Positions 28,175 to 36,010 of a stretch of DNA of 64,000 nt are shown piece by piece. The notes under the pieces are model-generated. The model did not search any database, was not told the origin of the DNA, and saw only the letters and a list, made by a program, of their open reading frames with translations. How positions within the stretch are numbered: position 1 is the first letter of the stretch; every line of letters begins with the position of its first letter. The DNA comes from JBBRZM01 sp963813635. GTDB taxonomy: Bacteria; Actinomycetota; Acidimicrobiia; IMCC26256; JBBRZM01. Made by a program: the position numbers and the translations under genes. The stretch is from NCBI GenBank assembly GCA_963813635.1, contig CAWEZO010000011.1, forward strand, positions 717,795 to 781,794. Reading direction: 5' to 3'.

Positions 28175-28717
28175 TTAGGTGCTGCGCGTGATGTCGGCGA
28201 GGGCGGTGAGCACCGCCGCGAGTGGGGGGTAATCGCCGGCGGTGGCGGATCGGTGCAGCCAGCGCACGGTCCGCTCGGGGTCGATGATCGCGATGCCTGA
28301 CAAACGCCGTATGTCACCGGTGACGCGGCCCTGGCGGCCGCCGTGGCGGAACGCGTCGATGTAGTTGCGCCAGAGGTCGGGCCGCAAGAGATCGGCCCAA
28401 CCCATCCGGCCGATGTCGAGCGCGCGGTGGAGATTGGCCTCGGGATCGACGAGGCAGGGGAACGGCATGCCCTCGTCCATGAGTCGCTGTGCCTGCCAGT
28501 CGGCGCCGGTGCCTATCGCGATGACGCGCGCGCCGAGCTTCTCGATCTCGGTATGGGCCTCACGCAACTGCGCGAGATATGCGCGACACGGAATTCAGCC
28601 GTAGTAACGGATCGCGACCGCGAGGAGGGTCCGGTCGAGAAACGTGCCCACTTCCACTTGCTCGCCGCTCGCCGTGCGGAGCTCGACCGGCGGGAGCCGC
28701 TCGCCGACCTCGGTCAT
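28175..28717 (-). CDS. Peroxiredoxin-like protein, predicted selenoprotein (in-frame UGA at codon 41)
   Basis: About 180 codons with an AhpC/TSA_2-like thioredoxin fold: an opening strand (MTEVGERLPPVELRTASGEQV), the active-site strand LLAVAIRYYG-[UGA]-IPCRAYLAQLRE, LGARVIAIGTGADWQAQRLMDEGMPFPCLVDPEANLHRALDIG, and a C-terminal strand IAIIDPERTVRWLH. The UGA (28595-28597) replaces the first residue of the usual CxxC, and the reading frame is the same on both sides, so it is not an indel. A hairpin meeting bacterial SECIS rules follows. The likely product is a Sec41-x-x-Cys44 thiol peroxidase or reductase. If UGA is read as stop, only a 40-residue stub results. ATG 28717 overlaps the thioesterase stop by 4 nt. 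Confidence 0.75.
28559..28597 (-). promoter_or_regulatory. Candidate bacterial SECIS element with its UGA
   Basis: In the transcript, nucleotides 19-36 after the UGA read CUCGCGCAGUUGCGUGAG: a 7-bp stem with one G-U pair and loop AGUU. The loop starts 26 nt past the UGA and has G as its second base. Known bacterial SECIS elements place a 3-14-nt loop 16-37 nt downstream of the UGA with a G in its first two positions, so this one qualifies. It lies wholly inside the coding region. Confidence 0.6.
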
Positions 28718-29202
28718 CGCACGTAGCGAGCGTTGTCGCCGGACGCTTCGGTACCGAGCGCGTCGAGTGCTTTCGCGGGCGACAACACGACGAGGCTGCT
28801 CGTGGCTCGCACGCAAGGGCGTCCCTTTGCATCCAACACGCGGGCTTCGGCCTTGAACCGCTCGTCGCTACGTTCCGTGAGCGACGCCTCGACGCGGTAG
28901 GCACGGCCGACACGCACCGGGTAGTCGAACGTCGCGCTGGTCTCGTGGGTGACGGCGAACTTCTCGCCGACCGCGATCGCGGCCCAGGCCATCGCCTCGT
29001 CGAGCACGGCCAGCGTCACCCCGCCGTGCACATAGGTGGGCGCGCCCGAGAACTCGTCACCCAGCGTGTAGTCGGCGAAGACCACGGCGCGCTCGTCGTC
29101 ATGGAAGAACGGCAGTTGCATGCCGCGCTCGTTGTGCTGCTCGCACACGAAGCAGTTCGACTCGAAGCCCCAACGCGCGTTCTCGAGCGGGTGCACCGCC
29201 AT
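28714..29202 (-). CDS. PaaI-type hotdog-fold thioesterase family protein
   Basis: 162 residues. The hotdog core is visible in SGAPTYVHGGVTLAVLDEAMAWAAIAV (the HGG...DE signature of PaaI-like thioesterases) and THETSATFDYPVRVGRAYRVEASLTER. An N-terminal CFVCEQHNERGMQL segment is common in this subfamily. The likely reaction is hydrolysis of a small acyl-CoA. It sits 8 nt after the disulfide reductase gene and overlaps the peroxiredoxin-like gene, so the three form one operon. Confidence 0.85.
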   Translation of the reverse strand: MAVHPLENARWGFESNCFVCEQHNERGMQLPFFHDDERAVVFADYTLGDEFSGAPTYVHGGVTLAVLDEAMAWAAIAVGEKFAVTHETSATFDYPVRVGRAYRVEASLTERSDERFKAEARVLDAKGRPCVRATSSLVVLSPAKALDALGTEASGDNARYVR

Positions 29203-29210
29203 CGGCGCGG

Positions 29211-30617
29211 CTACTTGCCCTTTCGCACGAGCCAGCGCAGCTTCTCGGCCTTCTCGAAGGCCGCTTCACCGGCAAGCTGACCGATGGAAGTCGAGATGGT
29301 CGGGTACACGTGCATGAACGCGGCGAGATCGTTGAGCTTGGCTCGCTGCTCGATCGCAAGCGCGAACTCGTGGATCATCTCGCCGGCGGCCGGCGCAAGG
29401 ATGTGCGCGCCGACGATCCGGCTCTTGTGCGTGACGATGATGACGGCGCCTTCGCCGGCGCTGTCGGCCCGGGCCCGGTCGTTGTGGATCAGGTCCTGGC
29501 GCCACACCTCGATGTCGTTACCGTGTGTCGCGCGCGCCTCGGCCTCGGTCATCCCGGCGTGCGCGAGCTCCGGATCGGTGAACGTGCACCACGGCACGCT
29601 CGCCGTGACCTTGCCCTTCCCGGGGAAGAACATGTCGCGTACCGCGCGTACGCCCTCGTACGCAGCCGAGTGCGTGAACAAGTACCGGCCGGCGAGATCG
29701 CCCGAGACGTAGATCGTGTCGACGTTGGTGCGGCCCCGGTTGTCGACGATGACGCCCTTCGGCCCCGTCTTCACGCCGAGCTCCTCGAGCCCGAGGTCTT
29801 CGACGTTGGGCTTGCGTCCGACCGCGACGAGCAGGTCGTCGCCTTCCCAGCGGCCCGGCGTGCCGCCCTCGGTGCCGTACACGACCTTCCTGCCGTTCTC
29901 GATCGCGACGCGCTCGGTCTCGACATCGAAGCGTAGATCGACACCCTCGCCGCGCATCTTCGTGACGAGCAGGTCGACGAGCTCCGGCTCGTCACGCGGC
30001 AGGATGCGCGGCCCCTTCTGGAGCAGCGTGACGGGAATGCCGAGACGCGTGAAGCCCTGCACCATCTCGACGGCGATCGGGCCGCCGCCAATGTTGACGA
30101 AGCTCGCGGGCGGGTCGTCGAGCTCGAACAGGGTCTCACTGGTGACGAATCCCGCTTCGGTCAGGCCGGGGATCGGTGGCACGGCCGGTCGACTCCCGGT
30201 GCAGAGCAGGATGTAGCGCGTTTCGAGGCGGCGGTCGCCGACCTGCACCGCGTTGGGACCGGCGACGCGGCCGGCGCCCATCACGATCTCGATGCCCATC
30301 TCGCGGAAGCGGTCGGGGTTGTCGTCGGTCGACGCGACGTCCTGCTGCACCTCGCGGATGCGCTTCCACACGCGTGCACGGTCGACGACGGGTTCGACCG
30401 GCTCGATGCCGAAGTCGTCGGCCGTGCGCATGTGGTGCGCGGTCTTCGCCGACGCGAGCAAGGCCTTGCTGGGCACGCAGCCCGTCCACAGACAGTCGCC
30501 GCCCACGCGGTTGCGCTCAACGACCGCCACCTTGAGCTCAAGGCCGGCCGCGAACTCGGCGGCCACCATGCCGCCCGAGCCCATCCCGACGATCACGAGG
30601 TCATATCGGTCCGACAT
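29211..30617 (-). CDS. FAD-dependent pyridine nucleotide-disulfide oxidoreductase (mercuric reductase/lipoamide dehydrogenase-like)
   Basis: 468 residues, intact. FAD site VIVGMGSGGMVAAEFA, redox disulfide GGDCLWTGCVPSKAL, NAD(P) site NIGGGPIAVEMVQGFTRLG, second FAD motif TIYVSGDLAG, and dimerisation domain ending MHVYPTISTSIGQLAGEAAF. There is no heavy-metal domain and no C-terminal Cys pair, so mercury reduction is not supported. It is the first gene of an operon with a thioesterase and a predicted Sec-peroxiredoxin, so it may supply thiol electrons to that protein (inference). AGGGAG precedes ATG 30617. Confidence 0.88.
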   Translation of the reverse strand: MSDRYDLVIVGMGSGGMVAAEFAAGLELKVAVVERNRVGGDCLWTGCVPSKALLASAKTAHHMRTADDFGIEPVEPVVDRARVWKRIREVQQDVASTDDNPDRFREMGIEIVMGAGRVAGPNAVQVGDRRLETRYILLCTGSRPAVPPIPGLTEAGFVTSETLFELDDPPASFVNIGGGPIAVEMVQGFTRLGIPVTLLQKGPRILPRDEPELVDLLVTKMRGEGVDLRFDVETERVAIENGRKVVYGTEGGTPGRWEGDDLLVAVGRKPNVEDLGLEELGVKTGPKGVIVDNRGRTNVDTIYVSGDLAGRYLFTHSAAYEGVRAVRDMFFPGKGKVTASVPWCTFTDPELAHAGMTEAEARATHGNDIEVWRQDLIHNDRARADSAGEGAVIIVTHKSRIVGAHILAPAAGEMIHEFALAIEQRAKLNDLAAFMHVYPTISTSIGQLAGEAAFEKAEKLRWLVRKGK

Positions 30618-30753
30618 GGCCGCTCCCTGGTCGCGTCGTTGCAATCTAGGCGTCTTCGTTCCTGCTCGCCCCGGCGGATCACTGCGCCCTTTCGGCCCCG
30701 GCAGTGATCCGCAAGGATGGTCCGGAGCGAATCGGGGGCATGGACATGGGCGC

Positions 30754-31332
30754 ATGAGCGACGGCACCGTGCGCACCTCGGAGTGGGAGCGAGGTGTGCG
30801 CGACCGGATGGTCGGTGGCGACGACGCCGCGCTCACCGACGTGTACGACCAGTACTCCTCGTTCGTGTACGGCCTCGCCGCGCGTGTGATCGGAGATCAC
30901 CGGGCCGCCGAAGACGTGACCCAGGACGTGTTCGTGAGCATCTGGGAACGGCCCGAAACCTTCGATCCGAGCCGCGGCAGCCTGCGTACCTGGCTCGGCA
31001 CGCTCGCGCACCGCCGCGCCGTCGACTACGTGCGACGTGAGGAGGCTCGGCGGCGCCGGTCGCAACGCGAGGCGGCGCGATCGGTGTCCGCGCCTGACGT
31101 CGACGAGATGGCGATGGCGTTGGTGACGGCCGAGAAAGTGCGCGAAGCGCTCGAGTGTCTGCCGCCCGAACAACGCGACGCAATCCGGCTCGCGTACTTC
31201 GGAGGCAAGACGTACCGAGAGGTCGGCTTGGCGCTCGAGATTCCCGAGGGCACGGCAAAGTCACGGCTGCGGCTCGGGTTGCGGCGCATTGCCGACGTGC
31301 TCCAATCGGAAGGGGTGGGCTCGTGGACATGA
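30754..31332 (+). CDS. ECF-type RNA polymerase sigma factor
   Basis: 192 residues. Region 2 is LTDVYDQYSSFVYGLAARVIGDHRAAEDVTQDVFVSIWERPETFDP with LRTWLGTLAHRRAVDYVRREEARRRR; region 4 is ALECLPPEQRDAIRLAYFGGKTYREVGLALEIPEGTAKSRLRLGLRRI. This is closest to SigK-like ECF factors. The next gene starts inside its stop codon (ATGA) and carries an anti-sigma-like N-terminus, so the pair is a self-contained regulatory unit. Promoter targets are unknown. Confidence 0.9.
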   Translation: MSDGTVRTSEWERGVRDRMVGGDDAALTDVYDQYSSFVYGLAARVIGDHRAAEDVTQDVFVSIWERPETFDPSRGSLRTWLGTLAHRRAVDYVRREEARRRRSQREAARSVSAPDVDEMAMALVTAEKVREALECLPPEQRDAIRLAYFGGKTYREVGLALEIPEGTAKSRLRLGLRRIADVLQSEGVGSWT

Positions 31333-32366
31333 ACCCGAGGCCCGCGATGAACGACAGCGCACTCGACGAGCTTCTCGGTGCGTATGCGCTCGATGCATGC
31401 GAGCCCGCCGACGCCGCCGCGGTCGAGGAGTACTTGCGCGGTGACGCCGGTGCCGCTGACGAGGCGATGCGTCTCCGCAACGCCGCGGTCTGGATCGGCG
31501 CAACCGAAACGCTGCGACCCCCGGACGCCCTGCGCGCGTCGGTGCTCGACGAGGCTCGGGCACGACGCCGCGCGGCGCGGCACGACGAGGCGATCGAGCT
31601 GTACGAGCACGAGATCGAACGCTTCGATGCGCTCGTGCAAACGCTCGACGTCTCCGCGCTCGACGTGCGCGCGCCGAACGGCTTGCGCGCCGGCGACCTG
31701 GTCGCGCACATGGCGGCGATGGAGAGCGCGCTCGCAGCCGAGATCGGCCATCCGACCGCCCCTGACGTCACGGTTACCGATCCCGACGAGCGCACTGCCA
31801 TCTTCATCGAGCGCTGCCACGATGATCCCGACGGCGCGCGCCGAATGTGGCGGGAGAGCGTCGACGCGCTGTTGCACTGGGCCCGCACCGATGGTGGAGT
31901 CGGCAGCGTCACGATCCCGTGGTTCGGGGTGCTGATGCCGAGTGCCGACGTCCTTGTTGCCCGGGCGTTCGAGACCTGGATCCACGCCGACGACCTGCGC
32001 CACGCGCAAGCACTTGCGCTCGCGCCGCCGCCCGCGAACAGCCTCCGCCGGATGGGCGAGCTGTCGGCGCGGGTGCTGCAGCCGGCGCTGGTCGCCGGCG
32101 GTCAGGGCCGGTCGGGCTCGACCGCAAGGCTCGTGCTCACCGGCGAAGGCGGCGGCACCTGGACCGTGCCCTGCGGTCCCGACGAGATCGTGGACCTGTC
32201 GGACGAGCCGCTGCTCCCGGATGTCACCCTGACCGCCGACGTTGTCGAGTGGTGCCTGATGGTCGGCGAACGCCTGGACGCGCAGCATCTCCGCGTGACG
32301 ATCGAGGGCGATCGCGAGCTGGGCGCGGCCGTGATCGCTGTCGCGCCCACGTTCGCAACCGTGTAG
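31329..32366 (+). CDS. Anti-sigma-like domain fused to mycothiol-dependent maleylpyruvate isomerase-type domain
   Basis: 345 residues in two parts. Residues 1-80 resemble the cytoplasmic end of RskA-type anti-sigma factors (LDELLGAYALDACEPADAAAVEEYLRG), without the zinc ligands of ZAS domains and with no membrane helix after it. Residues from about 90 on look like the MDMPI/DinB-like fold: IERFDALVQTL, GLRAGDLVAHMAAMESALAAEIG, ARAFETWIHADDLRHA and a C-terminal SCP2-like half. The isomerase region normally uses mycothiol as cofactor. Overlap with the sigma gene argues it is the sigma's partner. A soluble anti-sigma joined to a thiol enzyme could couple redox or mycothiol state to transcription (inference). 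Confidence 0.7.
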   Translation: MNPRPAMNDSALDELLGAYALDACEPADAAAVEEYLRGDAGAADEAMRLRNAAVWIGATETLRPPDALRASVLDEARARRRAARHDEAIELYEHEIERFDALVQTLDVSALDVRAPNGLRAGDLVAHMAAMESALAAEIGHPTAPDVTVTDPDERTAIFIERCHDDPDGARRMWRESVDALLHWARTDGGVGSVTIPWFGVLMPSADVLVARAFETWIHADDLRHAQALALAPPPANSLRRMGELSARVLQPALVAGGQGRSGSTARLVLTGEGGGTWTVPCGPDEIVDLSDEPLLPDVTLTADVVEWCLMVGERLDAQHLRVTIEGDRELGAAVIAVAPTFATV

Positions 32367-32374
32367 ACCCGCGG

Positions 32375-32677
32375 CTAGCTGGCGGCCGCGGTGCCCGTCT
32401 CGTCGCCTGTTTCAGCGCTGTCGGGCGTGGAATTGGTCTCGATCTCGTGCTCCGCTGCGGTGATCTCGCCGACGAGCCGGTCGATCTCGGCATCGGTGTC
32501 GGCGGTACCCGCGCCGGTGCGCTCCGCGTAGACGAGGCCGCCGATCTCCTCTTTCCACTCGTTGATCTTCTTGCGCAGCTTGGAGTCTTCGAGCTTCTCC
32601 TGGCCGGCTTTCACGCCCTGCTGCGCCTTGTCCTTCGCCTGCTTCGCGCCTTCCTTGACCTTGTCCATCAGACCCAT
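32375..32677 (-). CDS. Small charged coiled-coil protein of unknown function
   Basis: 100 residues. The N-terminal half is a strongly charged helix (MDKVKEGAKQAKDKAQQGVKAGQEKLEDSKLRKKINEWKEEIGGLVY), predicted coiled coil, followed by an acidic, Thr/Ala-rich tail. Short proteins of this kind are common in actinobacteria without assigned function. It converges with the anti-sigma fusion gene (8-nt gap). Confidence 0.65.
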   Translation of the reverse strand: MGLMDKVKEGAKQAKDKAQQGVKAGQEKLEDSKLRKKINEWKEEIGGLVYAERTGAGTADTDAEIDRLVGEITAAEHEIETNSTPDSAETGDETGTAAAS

Positions 32678-32786
32678 GGCGTTGACCTCCTCGACGAGGG
32701 AGCCACCCTACCAATGGCAGACCACGCCGATCGTTGACTCGAGCGCAGCCGCGCCTTGCGATGCAGGAGGCGTCGCGCGGAGTGGT

Positions 32787-35700
32787 TCAGGCGAGGCGAA
32801 GGATCGCGGGCTCGACGTGGAGGCCCGTGAACTGGTCGGCCGGCGCCGGACGCGCGAAGTAGTAGCCCTGGGCCAGGTCGCAGCCGAGCTGGGTGAGCAC
32901 GGTGAGCTGCTCGACCTCCTCGACGCCTTCGGCGACCACCTTCATCCCGAGGGCGTGGGCCATCTGGATCGTCGCAGCCACGATCGCCTCGTCGGGAGCC
33001 TCGTGGCCGAGTCCCTCGACGAAGCAACGGTCGATCTTCAGCTGGTCGAACGGAAACCGTTTCAGGTAGGAGAGCGACGAGTAGCCGGTGCCGAAGTCGT
33101 CGATCGCGAGACGGACGCCGAGATCCTTCAACTTCAACAGCGCCGAGGCGGTGCCGTCGACGTCGTCGACCAGCACGCTCTCGGTCACTTCCAGGCAGAT
33201 CGAGCCGGGCGCGACGCCTGTTGCCTCGAGCGCCCCGTGGACTGTCGAGGCAAGATCCTGGCGGAACAACTGCCGGCCGGACAGATTCAGCGACATCACG
33301 AAGCCGGGCGGCACGACCCCATCGCGGCGCCAGAGCGCGAGCTGGCGGCACGCCGTTTCGAGCACGTAGACGCCCATCGGCAGGATGAGCCCGGTCTCCT
33401 CCGCGACGCCGATGAAAGATGCCGGCCCCATCAATCCCTTCGTGGGGTGGTTCCAGCGCACGAGCGCCTCGGCGCCGATGATTCCGCCATCCACGACGCG
33501 CACCTCGGGCTGGTAGTACAGCTCCAGCTCATCGCGGTCGAGGGCACGACGCAGCGCGCGCTCGGTCTCCAAGCGCACGACCACCTGCGAGCGCAGCGCC
33601 TTGTCGAAGAGCTGGGTGGTCGCACCGCCGCGCGCCTTTGCCCGGTACATCGCGGCGTCGGCGTCGCGCAGCAACGATTCGGCCCGATCGGTGGGGACCT
33701 GTGACATGGCGATCCCGATGCTGGCCGTGAGCACGTTGACTTCACCGCGCGCGACCGGAAATGGCTCCGCGAGCGCCTCGGTGATGCGCTCGGCGGCCAA
33801 CATCACGGCCCGGGTGTTGTCGACGCCCTCGCACACCACGACGAACTCGTCACCGCCGAACCGTGCGACCGTGTCACCCGTGCGCATCGCTTTCGTCAGC
33901 CGGCGGGCAACCTCGATGAGCACCTCGTCACCGGCATCGTGGCCGAGGCTGTCGTTGATCACCTTGAAGCGATCGAGGTCGAGAAAGAGCGCGGCGACCG
34001 AGGAACCCTTGCGATCGAGTCGCAGGAGCGCCTGGCCCAGACGGTCGAGCACGAGGGAGCGATTCGGAAGGCCGGTCAACGGATCATGCATCGCTTGGTG
34101 CTGGAGTCGGTCCTCCGCGTCAGCTCGATCGATAGCGACTGCAGCGAGAGCGGCGGCGCGTGCAGTGAGGGCAAGCTCGCTGGCCGTCGGCTCCCGCACG
34201 CGGCTGCCGTAGACGGTGAACGTGCCGAGCAGTCGCGTGGTGTCGGGCGTGAGAATCGGCATCATCCATACCGACTTGACGCCGTGATCGGCCGCCAGGG
34301 CCGCCAATGGGCCGACCTGCACAATCGCCGTGTCGGCCGCAATGTCTGCGATCACATGGGGCCCCGCCTCGCCGATGATCTCCGCCGGTGGCAAACCGTG
34401 CTCATCGGCGAGCAGGTCGGTGCTGCGCACGAACTCAGCCGGCAGCGTCGGAGCGACCGCGCGGGACAGTCGAGTGTTCGTCGCGTCGAGCACGCGGATT
34501 GATCCGCGACCGTCGAGCACCTGACCTTCGAACGTCCTGATCAGCTCGGTGAACACCACGTCGAGCGAGCTTTGCCTGCCGATCAGCTCGATGACGCGCG
34601 ATTCACCGGCTTGGAGTGCATGGGCGCGCACGCGGTCAGTCACATCGCGTAGGTTGCCGACGATGCCGTCGATACCCGGTTCGCCGAGATGATTGGTGCA
34701 TGTCGTTTCGATCCAGCGCCACTCACCCTCCCGATTCCGGCCCCGCGCGGTGAACGTGAGCGTCTGCCCCGGGCCCGCGAGCGCGTCGGCGAGCACCTTG
34801 ACGACGGCCTCGAGATCCTCGGGGTGCACATGGTCCGAGACGATGGTGTCGAGAAAATGCTCGGGCGGGTAGCCGAGCATCCGGCTGATTCCGGGGCTGA
34901 CGTAACGCATGATCCACGCGCGTCGACCACGACGATCGGGTCGTTCGCATATTGGACCAGCGACCGAAGCCGTTCCTCGCTCTCGCGTACCGCGTCGTCT
35001 GCCTTCGCCGTGACGTTGTTCTCCTGGACGATGCGCCACATCACGAGTGCGGCAACGAGCGCCGAGACCAGGCCGAAGACCCACGGATCGACACGCTCAC
35101 CTTCGATGGACGCAACGACCACGACGGCCGGTCCGACGAAGAGCGCGGAGGCGAGCAGCACGACCCGTGCCCGATATCGAGCGCGACCCGAGGTGCGCGT
35201 CTCGCGGGACAGGAACACCATCGAGGGATCGATCGCCGCTGCCGCGATGAGGAGATAGGAAACGGGCCACAAGTAGTCGAGCCACTGCGGTTGGTTGCTG
35301 CCGGGCACGAGTCGCACGTACGCGATGTCGGCGACGAGGGTGATGACGACCCCGAGCGCGAGGAACCACGCGGCACGCAGACGGACACCGTGCGCGAACA
35401 GCAGGCGGAGCAGCGCGCCGAACAGCACCAAGTCGAGCAGCGGGAATGCCGGTGCCACGTACGCGTCGAATGTCGCCGGTGCGCTGCGGAGGGTTGGCTC
35501 GACGAGGTACTGCCATGCCGGGATGAATGCGGCGACCGAGATGATCACACCATCGGCGAGCGCGAGGCGGTCGCCGCCTTGCGTGTGCGCCCGTGCGAGA
35601 CGCAGCAGGCCGATCAAGAGGCAGGGGTAGGCAGACAGATAGACGACGTCGGCGAGGTTCACGACCGGTCCGGTGGCCACGCCGTCGCCGATCCCGATGT

Positions 35701-35929
35701 CCCAGATGAGATCGCCGATCACGAGGGCAGCCAGGCCCGCCGCGAGCGCGAACCACGCCGCCGGGTCGCTGGTCCGATTGCGTCGGGCCCCGACGACGAT
35801 GGCGATCGCGCAGGAGAGCTCGAGCAGGTCGCGCACGACCAGTGTCGTGAGCGCGCCCGTGAGCCATCCCGTCGCCGCGAGCACGAGTACGCCCGCTCCC
35901 AGGAACATCCATACCGCCTGCCGCCGCAC
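32787..35929 (-). CDS. Membrane-bound GGDEF-EAL cyclic-di-GMP protein with PAS and GAF domains (one frameshift)
   Basis: About 1047 codons. The N-terminus has eight to nine membrane helices (MASE-like), then a PAS domain split by a frameshift near 34925, and a GAF domain. The GGDEF domain has RFGGDEF with an inhibitory-site RTGD five residues before. The EAL domain has EALVRW, NLSGRQL, EVTES, DDFGTGYSS, LKIDR, AEGVE and QGYYFARP. Both catalytic domains keep their key residues, so synthesis and breakdown of c-di-GMP are both possible. GTG 35929 was taken as start. The gene stands alone between the coiled-coil protein and lhr. Confidence 0.88.
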
Positions 35930-36010
35930 GAGGCAGTTATCGGCACAAAAACGCGCAGAGTGAAGGGTTCGGTCCCTAGTCAGCGCTCTCCGCGGTGGTG
36001 TCGGTGCTGC

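Noticed and set aside
28560..28913. Reading the peroxiredoxin-like gene as a frameshift like its neighbours
   Set aside because: The codons before and after the UGA are in the same frame, with exactly nine codons from the UGA to the downstream TTG-started ORF, so no insertion or deletion is needed.
29211..30617. Mercuric reductase
   Set aside because: It has the redox disulfide but neither the N-terminal metal domain nor the C-terminal Cys pair, and there are no mer genes nearby; the MerR protein at 61576 is associated with men genes.
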